Positions 1 through 8,577 of a stretch of DNA of 18,214 nt are shown in pieces. A program made the translations under genes and the position numbers. The stretch lies in the NCBI GenBank assembly GCA_019119085.1, contig DWXT01000144.1, positions 1 through 18,214 on the forward strand, read 5' to 3'. The DNA is from Flavonifractor avistercoris. Its GTDB lineage: Bacteria > Bacillota > Clostridia > Oscillospirales > Oscillospiraceae. How positions within the stretch are numbered: the stretch's first letter is position 1; every line of letters starts with the position of its first letter. The notes under the pieces were generated by a model. That model was given only the letters and a program-made list of their open reading frames with translations, searched no databases and was not told where the DNA came from.

Positions 1-1
1 C

Positions 2-2701
<2,700 letters not shown>

Positions 2702-2722
2702 TTCCGATCCCATCCGTTTCAA

Positions 2723-2748
2723 GTGGCCCGGGGCACGCCCCGGGCCAC
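2723..2748 (+). terminator. GC-rich hairpin after rpoC, probable terminator
   Basis: A perfect 11-bp stem (2723-2733 with 2738-2748) closes a CACG loop 21 bases after the rpoC stop. No T-run follows directly. Two more hairpins stand just behind it (2751-2780 and 2785-2820), and T-runs occur between and within those, so the three together may end rpoC transcription. The first hairpin is specific to this site; the others belong to the repeat unit. Confidence 0.6.
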
Positions 2749-2750
2749 TC

Positions 2751-2972
2751 AGCCTGTCGAAAAAGTCTTTTCGACAGGCTGCTGAACTTTTTGAAACTTT
2801 AAAAAAAGTTTCAAAAAGTTGTTTGATCCAACGCGAAAGGGAACCCTGACGGTTCATCTCCGCGCCAAGTGCCGCCGCTTTGCGGCGGTTGCGCTCCGAA
2901 ACGCCCTGCGGGGCAGCCTTTCACACTATTCTTCCCTCCGAATCCTTCGGCGGGAGGGTTTTTCGACAGCCT
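2751..2972 (+). repeat. Intergenic palindromic repeat unit, copy A (222 bp)
   Basis: The unit is bounded by inverted ends: AGCCTGTCGAAAAA at 2751 and, read on the other strand, AGGCTGTCGAAAAA at 2972 (13 of 14 match). Inside are a 13-bp hairpin (2751-2763/2768-2780), a 16-bp A/T-rich hairpin (2785-2800/2805-2820), the sequence GATCCAACGCGAAAGGGAAC, and a small GC hairpin (2872-2878/2882-2888). Nearly the same sequence occurs inverted at 7401-7560 (copy C). Copy A has about 61 extra bases at 2856-2916 that interrupt a hairpin arm intact in copy C. No gene-like frame is credible inside it. It fills most of the gap between rpoC and the next gene. Confidence 0.85.
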
Positions 2973-3003
2973 CATTCTCCTATTGCCGGGAGGTATTCTG
3001 TCT

Positions 3004-4347
3004 ATGAACCGATCCACCGCGCTCCCCTGGGCGGGGGCCGGGCTGTTTCTGCTGGGGCTGGGCCTGCTGCCCGCCGGGGCGCTATCCCTGGGCGGGCCGG
3101 CCGCCCACACCGCCGTATATCTCCTCCTGCTGGCCCTGGCCGGGCTTGCCCTCTGGCTGCTGCGCCGCCTGGGCCTGGGCCGGGAGCAGATGCTGGCCGC
3201 CCTGCTGCCCATCGGTCTGGCGGTTTTCCTGCGGGCCCTGCTGCTGGACTACCAGTCCGCCGATTACCAGATGTTTCTGTTCCAGTGGGCAGCCACGTTC
3301 CGGGACAGCGGCGGCTTTGCCGCCGTGAAGCTGCCCATCGGCAACTACAACGCCCCCTACCTCTATTTCCTGGCCGCCATCTCCTACCTGCCCATCCCGG
3401 ATCTGTATCTGATCAAGCTGTTCTCCATCCTCTTTGACGGGATTCTGGCCTGGGGCGGCTTCCGGCTGGTGCGGCACTTCACCCCGGAGGACAAGAACCG
3501 CCCCCTGCTGTGCTTCTGCCTGCTCCTGCTGCTGCCCACGGTGGTGGCCAACGGGGCCTTCTGGGGCCAGTGCGACGCCCTGTACGGCGCCCTGGTGCTC
3601 CACGCCCTCTCCTCCACCCTGGAGGGGCGTCCCTATGCCTCCCTGGCCCTGCTGGGGGCGGCCTTCTCCTGCAAGCTCCAGACCGTCTTTGTCCTCCCCC
3701 TGTGGGGGGTACTGGTGCTCCTCCGGCGGGTGCCGCTGCGCGCCCTGCTCTGCTTCCCCGCCGCCTATGCCGCCACCTGCGTGCCCGCCCTGCTGATGGG
3801 CAAGCCCCTGGGGGACATCCTGGGGGTGTATCTCGGCCAGGCCTCGGAGTACTCCGACTACCTGAACCTGAACGCCCCCAACCTATACGCCTTCCTCCCC
3901 TACGACGCCCAGGTGGACACCGCCGCCGCCGCCCGGCTGGGCATCCTCATCGCCTTTGCCCTGGCGCTGGCGGTGATCGCCGCGCTGTGGCTGCTCCGCC
4001 GGCGGGCGGACGACCGGGTGCTCCTCACCGCCGCCGTGCTTCTGGCTGTCGGGGTGCCCTTCTTCCTGCCCCACATGCACGAGCGGTACTTCTTCCTAGC
4101 CGATGTGCTCTCCCTGACCTGGGCCTGCGCCGCCCCCCGCTTCTCCCCCGCCGCCCTGCTGGTGCAGCTGTCCTCCTTCGGCGCCTATGTGGTGGTGCTG
4201 CGGGAGGCCTACACCCGCATCATTGCCCTGGGCGGGAAGCTCTATCCCATGCTGTGCGAGGGCGCCCTCATGCTGGGGGCCCTGGTGTTCACCGCCGCCG
4301 CCTTCGCCGTGCAGCTCCGCCGGCGGCCCCCTGCCCCGGAACCCTGA
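3004..4347 (+). CDS. GT-C fold membrane glycosyltransferase, Gpi18-like mannosyltransferase type
   Basis: This is a 447-residue integral membrane protein with about ten hydrophobic segments. The pattern is that of lipid-sugar dependent GT-C enzymes: an acidic motif after the first segments (SADYQMFLFQW, Asp87), GNYNAPYLYFL at 113-123, WGQCDALYGALVLHAL at 187-202, a conserved CKLQ (223-226) and LPHMHERYFF at 355-364. These match the prokaryotic Gpi18-like (COG5542) family as I recall it. It would move a sugar from a polyprenyl-phosphate donor to an envelope glycan or protein on the outer face of the membrane; donor and acceptor cannot be read from sequence. I chose ATG 3004 because GGGAGG lies at 2988-2993 and the predicted protein begins cleanly before the first helix. 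The frame is open upstream through repeat copy A, but that part is not protein-like. No clear promoter was seen; read-through from rpoC is possible. Confidence 0.8.
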   Translation: MNRSTALPWAGAGLFLLGLGLLPAGALSLGGPAAHTAVYLLLLALAGLALWLLRRLGLGREQMLAALLPIGLAVFLRALLLDYQSADYQMFLFQWAATFRDSGGFAAVKLPIGNYNAPYLYFLAAISYLPIPDLYLIKLFSILFDGILAWGGFRLVRHFTPEDKNRPLLCFCLLLLLPTVVANGAFWGQCDALYGALVLHALSSTLEGRPYASLALLGAAFSCKLQTVFVLPLWGVLVLLRRVPLRALLCFPAAYAATCVPALLMGKPLGDILGVYLGQASEYSDYLNLNAPNLYAFLPYDAQVDTAAAARLGILIAFALALAVIAALWLLRRRADDRVLLTAAVLLAVGVPFFLPHMHERYFFLADVLSLTWACAAPRFSPAALLVQLSSFGAYVVVLREAYTRIIALGGKLYPMLCEGALMLGALVFTAAAFAVQLRRRPPAPEP

Positions 4348-4354
4348 AAAATCG

Positions 4355-4384
4355 GCGCGCCCACCGCTTGAAGCGGTGGGCGCG
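4355..4384. repeat. Hairpin, left copy of a 30-bp duplicated palindrome
   Basis: A 13-bp GC-rich stem (4356-4368 with 4372-4384) with a TGA loop stands 8 bases after the glycosyltransferase stop, where a terminator is expected. All 30 bases recur exactly at 4603-4632, on the other side of repeat unit B. No T-run follows it directly. Confidence 0.85.
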
Positions 4385-4387
4385 TCC

Positions 4388-4600
4388 AGCGTGTCGAAAA
4401 AGCGGCAAAGCCGCTTTTTCGAGAAAGGCCACATGGCGGAAGGAGTTCGTTTTCTTGCGAAAAAGTCACCCCTCCCGCCATGAGAAGTGTCATTTCCGAG
4501 GCGCATGTCCCCGGAAATGACGGATTTTAATTTCATTCCTGCGGCTGCGGCCGCAGGAACTCTGCGAGGCTTTTCCCCACGTAGGATTTTTCGACAGCCT
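4388..4600. repeat. Intergenic palindromic repeat unit, copy B (213 bp)
   Basis: The ends match those of copies A and C: AGCGTGTCGAAAAA at 4388 and AGGCTGTCGAAAAA read inward from 4600 (12 of 14). The interior is different and is another series of palindromes: AGCGGC-AAA-GCCGCT near 4401, GTCATTTCCG/CGGAAATGAC (4489-4498/4512-4521) and TTCCTGCGGC/GCCGCAGGAA (4536-4545/4550-4559). It lies between two convergent genes and is bracketed by the identical 30-bp hairpins. No coding potential was seen. Confidence 0.75.
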
Positions 4601-4602
4601 GA

Positions 4603-4632
4603 GCGCGCCCACCGCTTGAAGCGGTGGGCGCG
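4603..4632. repeat. Hairpin, right copy of the 30-bp duplicated palindrome
   Basis: It is identical to 4355-4384, with the stem extended by one further base pair (4603 with 4633). It stands 39 bases past the stop of the minus-strand DUF4317 gene and so faces that gene's 3' end, just as the left copy faces the glycosyltransferase gene. Confidence 0.85.
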
Positions 4633-4671
4633 CCGTGCTGTCCTCACCTATATAATAGAAATGGCTGTGGC

Positions 4672-5805
4672 TCAGTCCCGGGCGGTGCGGACGCCGAAGC
4701 CGTTGAGCTCCACGTCCCCCTCCACGGGGATGAGCAGGTAATTGCGCCCGTCGATGGTGCGCCGCTCCACCAGGTAGCTCTGTTCCGGGTCGATGGAGAG
4801 GGTGGCGGCGGCGGTCTTGAGCTCAAACTTGCCGCTGTCGATCAGGTTGGCCGGGCTGAGGGCCGCCCCCTGCCCGAAGCGCTGGCCGCACTGCTCCAGG
4901 AAGGCGGACACCTTGTCCTCCCCCACGCCGCAGTCGGCCAGGAGCGCCCCCACCTCGCCGGGGGAGATGGTCAGAGGCTCGGGATCCTTCTCCTCCTTGT
5001 GCCGCAGGATCCGCTCCCGCAGGCCCTCATGGACGGCCTGGGCCACCTCCATGCTGCACGCCTCCCCCAGGGCGTCGGTCAGGGCCCCCTGAAAGGCCTC
5101 CCGCTGCTCAGCGGCGGACATGGGCGGCTCGGTATGGAACACCGCGTCGATCACCTCCTGGTGGAGCTGATCGGGCTTGCGGGCGTAGAACAGGGCGTTG
5201 TAGAGGTTGGCCGCCCGGTCGTCGAAGGCCGGGAACAGGAAGCCCAGCTCCGGCGGCGCAACCACCCGGCAGGGGGTGCAGGTGTGGAACTCGTTGTCGC
5301 CGGAGAAGTAGCCCAGCTCCGGCTTGCCCTCCTTTACCGGACAGACACAGCAGACAAAGTAGGAGAACACGGTGTCCGAGCCGTCCACGGTGTCGTCCTT
5401 GGCCCGGTGGGGCACGTCGTAGACGTCGTGGGCCAGCAGGATCAGGTAGTTGCTCTCCTCCAGCTCCAGGGCGCCGATGAGCTTCTCATAAAAACTCTGC
5501 CGCAGGGCGCTGTCCTTCAGCTGGCAGTCCCGCAGGGCGGTGAGCAGCCGGTGCTCCTCGCTGTCCGCCACCTGCCGGGTGGAGAACACGATGTCGATCA
5601 GGTTCCGGCCCAGGGCGCCGGACAGGGCCTTCTTCAGCAGGCCCAGGTACTTCTCCGCCTCCTCCTCGGGCATGGTGCCCAGGGGCGCGTCCAGATAGGA
5701 GATGATCTCCCGGCTGCTGTTGACATAACATCCGTAGATGCGGCTGATGGCGCTCTTCTCCGGCTTGAACCGGCGGCGCAGCTCGCTGACTTCCTTTTGA
5801 TTCAT
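4672..5805 (-). CDS. DUF4317 family protein, function unknown
   Basis: The protein has 377 residues. The start MNQKEVSELRRRFKPEKSAI and the following GCYVNS segment are characteristic of the DUF4317 family found in Clostridia and related Firmicutes. No signal peptide or membrane segment is visible, so it is probably cytoplasmic. A CVCPVKEGKPELGYF stretch near the middle and CTPCR shortly after give a few clustered Cys residues, but no recognised metal site. The C-terminal quarter (ISPGEVGALLADCGVGEDKVSAFLEQ) looks like a separate helical domain. No biochemical role is known to me. The gene is monocistronic: a promoter lies 45 bases upstream and a hairpin beyond its 3' end. The start ATG at 5805 has only a weak GAGG ahead of it. 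The ORF on the opposite strand is a shadow of this gene. Confidence 0.85.
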   Translation of the reverse strand: MNQKEVSELRRRFKPEKSAISRIYGCYVNSSREIISYLDAPLGTMPEEEAEKYLGLLKKALSGALGRNLIDIVFSTRQVADSEEHRLLTALRDCQLKDSALRQSFYEKLIGALELEESNYLILLAHDVYDVPHRAKDDTVDGSDTVFSYFVCCVCPVKEGKPELGYFSGDNEFHTCTPCRVVAPPELGFLFPAFDDRAANLYNALFYARKPDQLHQEVIDAVFHTEPPMSAAEQREAFQGALTDALGEACSMEVAQAVHEGLRERILRHKEEKDPEPLTISPGEVGALLADCGVGEDKVSAFLEQCGQRFGQGAALSPANLIDSGKFELKTAAATLSIDPEQSYLVERRTIDGRNYLLIPVEGDVELNGFGVRTARD

Positions 5806-5849
5806 CGGTATCGCCTCGCTTGTTTCCTCAGAATAATCCGACAGCCCCG

Positions 5850-5878
5850 ATTATAGCACATCTGTTCCCGTTTGTCAG
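5850..5878 (-). promoter_or_regulatory. Sigma-A promoter for the DUF4317 gene
   Basis: Read on the minus strand, CTGACA (5878-5873) is followed by a 17-base spacer and a perfect TATAAT (5855-5850). TG one base before the -10 makes it an extended -10. It lies 45 bases from the start codon. Five of six -35 bases match consensus. Confidence 0.85.
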
Positions 5879-5974
5879 CCCTCTCTCCCTCGACACGCTG
5901 TCCCCCGATCCCGGACAGAACCCCGGCTTGTCCGCTTTTGGGAGACATTTCCTGAAAAAACTCCGGGAAAGCGG

Positions 5975-6003
5975 TTGACGGAACGGAAACAATGTGTTAC
6001 AAT
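5975..6003 (+). promoter_or_regulatory. Sigma-A promoter for the 96-residue protein gene
   Basis: TTGACG (5975-5980), a 17-base spacer and TACAAT (5998-6003), with TG at the extended -10 position. The start codon is about 50 bases away. The -10 overlaps the TGTAAC repeat at 5996-6013, which would place a bound regulator over the polymerase site. Confidence 0.85.
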
Positions 6004-6013
6004 TTGGTTACAG
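5996..6013 (-). promoter_or_regulatory. WalR-like direct repeat (TGTAAC-N5-TGTAAC)
   Basis: The plus strand reads GTTACAATTTGGTTACAG. On the minus strand this is two TGTAAC hexamers with an 11-base period, which fits the WalR (YycF) consensus TGTWAH-N5-TGTWAH described in Bacillus and Staphylococcus. The site overlaps the -10 of the plus-strand promoter. A 17-of-18 match lies at 9882-9899. Binding by WalR is inference. Confidence 0.5.
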
Positions 6014-6051
6014 TTTTTAAGAATCGTAACAAATCCTCAAAGGAGGCCGCA

Positions 6052-6342
6052 ATGGCAAATCAGAACAATACCCTCACCTACAAGGGCCACCCCCTCCGCC
6101 GGAAGGACAGCCTGATCTACTACGGCAGCATGGCCCAGAAATATATCATCATGCTCCAGATTCTCTCCCAGAAGAAGGAGAAGGACATGGACGTGGCCAC
6201 CAAGGTGTCCGTCCAGCTCCAGCTCACCGATCCCGATCTGAAGAGCCGGGATCGGGTGGTGAAGAAAACCGAGAAGGACAGCCTGTACGCCGCCATGGAC
6301 GTGGCCTCTGTCTGGCTGGATCGGGCCCTGGCCAGCGCCTGA
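6052..6342 (+). CDS. Small conserved protein of unknown function, 96 residues
   Basis: The protein is MANQNNTLTYKGHPLRRKDS onward, with no signal peptide and no membrane helix. It has a short N-terminal beta-like part (LTYKGHPLRRKDSLIYYGS), a helix (QKYIIMLQILSQKKEKD), a charged strand-rich middle (TKVSVQLQLTDPD) and a C-terminal helix. Similar short proteins beginning TYKG(K/H)PLVR seem familiar from Clostridia, but I know no function. AAAGGAGG at 6040-6047, 4 to 5 bases before the ATG, and the strong promoter at 5975 make it a real, probably well expressed gene. It is followed after 71 bases by the NlpC/P60 gene, with a hairpin between them, so partial co-transcription is plausible. Confidence 0.85.
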   Translation: MANQNNTLTYKGHPLRRKDSLIYYGSMAQKYIIMLQILSQKKEKDMDVATKVSVQLQLTDPDLKSRDRVVKKTEKDSLYAAMDVASVWLDRALASA

Positions 6343-6369
6343 AGCCCCCTCACGAAAGAAAAGACAAAG

Positions 6370-6385
6370 CCCCGCTCCGGCGGGG
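6370..6385 (+). terminator. Short GC hairpin between the 96-residue protein gene and the NlpC/P60 gene
   Basis: CCCCGC-TCCG-GCGGGG forms a 6-bp stem, with weaker outer pairing of CAAAG and CTTTG. AAAA rather than T follows on the plus strand, so it is more likely a leaky terminator or mRNA stabiliser than a strong stop. The downstream start codon is 29 bases away. Confidence 0.45.
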
Positions 6386-6413
6386 AAAACTTTGAAAGTG
6401 GAGGAATCTACCC

Positions 6414-7325
6414 ATGATAACGCCTGCCAAGCTGCTGCGCACCGCGCTGCTTACCGTTGCCATCTCCACCGTCTGTGTGGTTTCCGCCTCCGCCGCCAGC
6501 GTGGGCGTGGGCACCGTCAACACCGATGCCCTCCGCCTCCGGGATGAGGCCACCACCGACTCCACCATCCTGGCCACCGCCGCCAAGGGCGACACCGTGG
6601 TGGTGCTGGAGGACACCGGCGACGGCTGGTACAAGGTGGACTACAACTCCGTGGAGGGGTATATGTCCGGCGAGTACCTGGACGTGGCCACCAAGGCCGA
6701 TGTGACCATCGGTTACGGCCTGGTTCAGACCGACGGCGCGACCCTGAACATCCGCAGCGGGCCTGGCACCGACTATGATGTGGTTTATCCCCTGAACGAC
6801 GGCTCCGTGGTCAACATCGTGGGCATTGACAACGGCTGGTACAAGATCACCACCTCCGGCGGCCTGTCCGGCTATGTCAGCAGCGACTACATGGTCACCT
6901 GCAAGGACTCCGCCGGCTCCCGCGGCGACAGCACCGCCGTGGCCGTCAGCAGCGGCCTGGGCCAGCAGGTTGTGGACTACGCCAAGCAGTACCTGGGCAC
7001 CCCCTATGTGTACGGCGGCAACGGCCCCAGCAGCTTCGACTGCTCCGGCTACACCAGCTATGTGTACCGCCACTTCGGCTACACCCTGAACCGCACCGCC
7101 TCCGGTCAGCTCTCCAACGGCACCTCGGTGTCCAAGAGCGAGCTCCAGCCCGGCGACCTGGTGTTCTTCCGCTACAACACCTCCAAGGCCGCCTCTCACG
7201 TGGGCATCTACATCGGCGGCGGACAGTTCATCCACGCCTCCACCAATACATACACCGTCAAGATTGACACCCTGACCAGCGGCCACTACGCCAACGTCTA
7301 CGTGGGCGCCCGCCGGATCTTCTGA
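6414..7325 (+). CDS. Secreted NlpC/P60 peptidoglycan hydrolase with two SH3b domains
   Basis: This 303-residue exported enzyme probably cuts cell-wall stem peptides (a D-Glu to diamino-acid endopeptidase is usual for the family). Residues 1-28 form a signal peptide with an ASA-A cleavage site. Two bacterial SH3 domains follow (about 33-92 and 103-161), each with the N(or A)LR-type strand (TDALRLRDEAT; ATLNIRSGPG) and GWYKV/GWYKI. A short Ser-rich linker leads to the NlpC/P60 domain (about 182-303): catalytic Cys210 in FDCSGYTSYVY, His262 in SHVGIYIGGG and His274 in FIHAS. GGAGGA at 6400-6405 sets the ATG at 6414. The catalytic residues are intact. No separate promoter is obvious; it may be read from the promoter at 5975. 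If the TGTAAC repeat there is a WalR site, regulation of a wall hydrolase would fit that regulon. Confidence 0.95.
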   Translation: MITPAKLLRTALLTVAISTVCVVSASAASVGVGTVNTDALRLRDEATTDSTILATAAKGDTVVVLEDTGDGWYKVDYNSVEGYMSGEYLDVATKADVTIGYGLVQTDGATLNIRSGPGTDYDVVYPLNDGSVVNIVGIDNGWYKITTSGGLSGYVSSDYMVTCKDSAGSRGDSTAVAVSSGLGQQVVDYAKQYLGTPYVYGGNGPSSFDCSGYTSYVYRHFGYTLNRTASGQLSNGTSVSKSELQPGDLVFFRYNTSKAASHVGIYIGGGQFIHASTNTYTVKIDTLTSGHYANVYVGARRIF

Positions 7326-7366
7326 TCTCCTTGGCAGGCTGGATCAGAAAACGGGAAAGAGAGAGA

Positions 7367-7399
7367 AACCGCCCCGCTTGCACTGCAAGCGGGGCGGTT
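7367..7399. repeat. Hairpin, left copy of a duplicated palindrome (15-bp stem)
   Basis: AACCGCCCCGCTTGC (7367-7381), loop ACT, then its exact complement (7385-7399), 41 bases after the NlpC/P60 stop. The same stem recurs at 7562-7594; only the three loop bases differ (ACT against TTT). One base separates it from the end of repeat unit C. Confidence 0.85.
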
Positions 7400-7400
7400 G

Positions 7401-7560
7401 AGGCTGTCGATAAACCCTCGAGCTAAAGGATTCGGAGGGAAGGATAGTGTGAAAGGGAACCGTCAGGGTTCCCTTTCGCGTTGGATCAAACAACTTTTTG
7501 AAACTTTTTTGAAGTTTCAAAAAGTTCAGCAGCCTGTCGAAAAGACTTTTTCGACAGGCT
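7401..7560 (-). repeat. Intergenic palindromic repeat unit, copy C (160 bp, inverted relative to copy A)
   Basis: The reverse complement aligns with copy A along its whole length, apart from about 61 bases that copy A has in addition. The ends are AGGCTGTCGATAAA at 7401 and, read inward, AGCCTGTCGAAAAA at 7560. Hairpins are GAAAGGGAACC/GGTTCCCTTTC (7451-7461/7467-7477), a 15-bp A/T-rich stem (7492-7506/7512-7526) and the terminal hairpin at 7531-7560. It lies between convergent genes. No coding potential was seen. Confidence 0.85.
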
Positions 7561-7561
7561 G

Positions 7562-7594
7562 AACCGCCCCGCTTGCTTTGCAAGCGGGGCGGTT
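7562..7594. repeat. Hairpin, right copy of the duplicated palindrome (15-bp stem)
   Basis: The stem arms 7562-7576 and 7580-7594 are identical to those of the left copy; the loop is TTT. It stands 5 bases past the stop of the minus-strand gene ending at 7600, where a terminator for the blaI operon is expected. Confidence 0.85.
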
Positions 7595-7599
7595 TGCTG

Positions 7600-8577
7600 T
7601 CATCGGACTGTCAGCACATAGGAGACCGCGCAGGGATAGCTGAGCCCGTCCGGCTGAGGAAGGGAAAACCACAGGCGGAGCAGGTAGGCGCCGGACTCCA
7701 GCCCCGGCACCTCCTCCGGGGCCTCCAGCTGCCGGTACAGGCGGTTTTCGCCGTCCCTCCAGCGGTAGATGAGCAGGGTTTGCTCCACGGCGTCCCCCCA
7801 GTTCAGGGGGAGGGGCGTCCCCGCCGCCGCCTCCACCTCCATGGAGAAGGAGTCCCCGGTGTCAGACTGCGGTGCCTCCCCCCACTCCATGCGGGGCAGG
7901 CCGCAGGGGATGGCCATGAGCTCCGTGCCGGCCAGGCCCACGGATACCCCCACCTCGTACTCGGTCTGCACACTGGGCAGATCCAGCCTGAGCTCAGTCA
8001 CCACGCCGTCCGCCGTCCACAGGCGGCAGACGGCGTCCAGCGGGCCGTCCCGGTAAAATTCCACCGGGGTCTGGAACAGGAAGCCGTCTGGATCCTCCTC
8101 CAGCTCCGGTCGGGCGGCGCGCACCTCCTCCGCCGTGGAGCCCACGCCGATGCTGCCCGCCAGCCGGATGGACGGGTCGGCGGTGTCCAGGGACTGCAGC
8201 CGCCACTCCCCGTTGGCCGGGGCATAGACGTACATCAGCCGGGTGCTCCCGTCGTCCTCATAGCGCAGCAGGCGGCCGATGGGCTGTCCCGCCAGATCAT
8301 AGGCGACATCCTCGGTCACCTCCGCATCTCCGCCCAGCAGCCCGTCAGCCGTGGTGCCCAGCTCATGCCACCGGCCCCCCACGCGGAAGGCGAAGGGGCT
8401 GTCCGGCGGAGTCTGACAGCTCACCAGAGCGCCGCACAGGGCGGCGGCCAGGGCCGCCAGCACTACCAGGGCGATGGCGGGCCGCCGGTGGTGCTGATAC
8501 AGGGCGCGGATGCGGCCCTCGGTCTCCCGCGCCGACCCGGTCATGCGGGTGGAGAGAACGGTTTTGGGTATGCCCAT
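7600..8577 (-). CDS. Membrane-anchored protein resembling the last helix and outer domain of BlaR1-type receptors
   Basis: The 325-residue protein begins with a cytoplasmic segment (MGIPKTVLSTRMTGSARETE, then GRIRALYQHHRRP), a single membrane helix at about 33-53 and a Cys at its outer end (ALVSCQTPP), then about 270 outside residues of unknown fold. The opening resembles the stretch that follows the peptidase domain in many single-chain M56/BlaR1-like proteins, so this gene looks like the receptor's C-terminal part encoded separately. The start ATG overlaps the M56 stop codon (TGATG). AAAGGAG (plus-strand 8586-8592) lies 8 bases before it, which favours true translational coupling. No Ser-x-x-Lys penicillin-binding site is evident, so a beta-lactam sensor is unlikely. 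The N-terminal TVLSTRMTG region also argues for M56 kinship. The outer domain's ligand is unknown. Confidence 0.75.
   Translation of the reverse strand: MGIPKTVLSTRMTGSARETEGRIRALYQHHRRPAIALVVLAALAAALCGALVSCQTPPDSPFAFRVGGRWHELGTTADGLLGGDAEVTEDVAYDLAGQPIGRLLRYEDDGSTRLMYVYAPANGEWRLQSLDTADPSIRLAGSIGVGSTAEEVRAARPELEEDPDGFLFQTPVEFYRDGPLDAVCRLWTADGVVTELRLDLPSVQTEYEVGVSVGLAGTELMAIPCGLPRMEWGEAPQSDTGDSFSMEVEAAAGTPLPLNWGDAVEQTLLIYRWRDGENRLYRQLEAPEEVPGLESGAYLLRLWFSLPQPDGLSYPCAVSYVLTVR

Noticed and set aside
2811..3212. Minus-strand frame across repeat copy A and the start of the glycosyltransferase gene
   Set aside because: It is Arg/Pro-rich, spans repeat hairpins and antisense coding sequence, and has no start signals.
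4355..4633. Two identical 30-base palindromes that might suggest a CRISPR array
   Set aside because: There are only two copies, 218 bases apart, with a structured element between them and no cas gene.
4651..4656. Perfect TATAAT on the plus strand
   Set aside because: It has no -35 at a proper distance and points into the 3' end of a convergent gene; chance occurrence is more likely.
4624..5856. Long plus-strand open frame of 410 codons opposite the DUF4317 gene
   Set aside because: It is the complement of a recognised gene, has low-complexity Gly/Leu/Gln-rich composition, no ribosome site, and reads through the DUF4317 promoter. GC-rich coding DNA commonly leaves such shadows.
6016..6021. 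TTTAAG hexamer after the 96-residue gene promoter
   Set aside because: It is single, downstream of the -10, and lacks the 10-11-base partner seen at the other TTTAAG sites.
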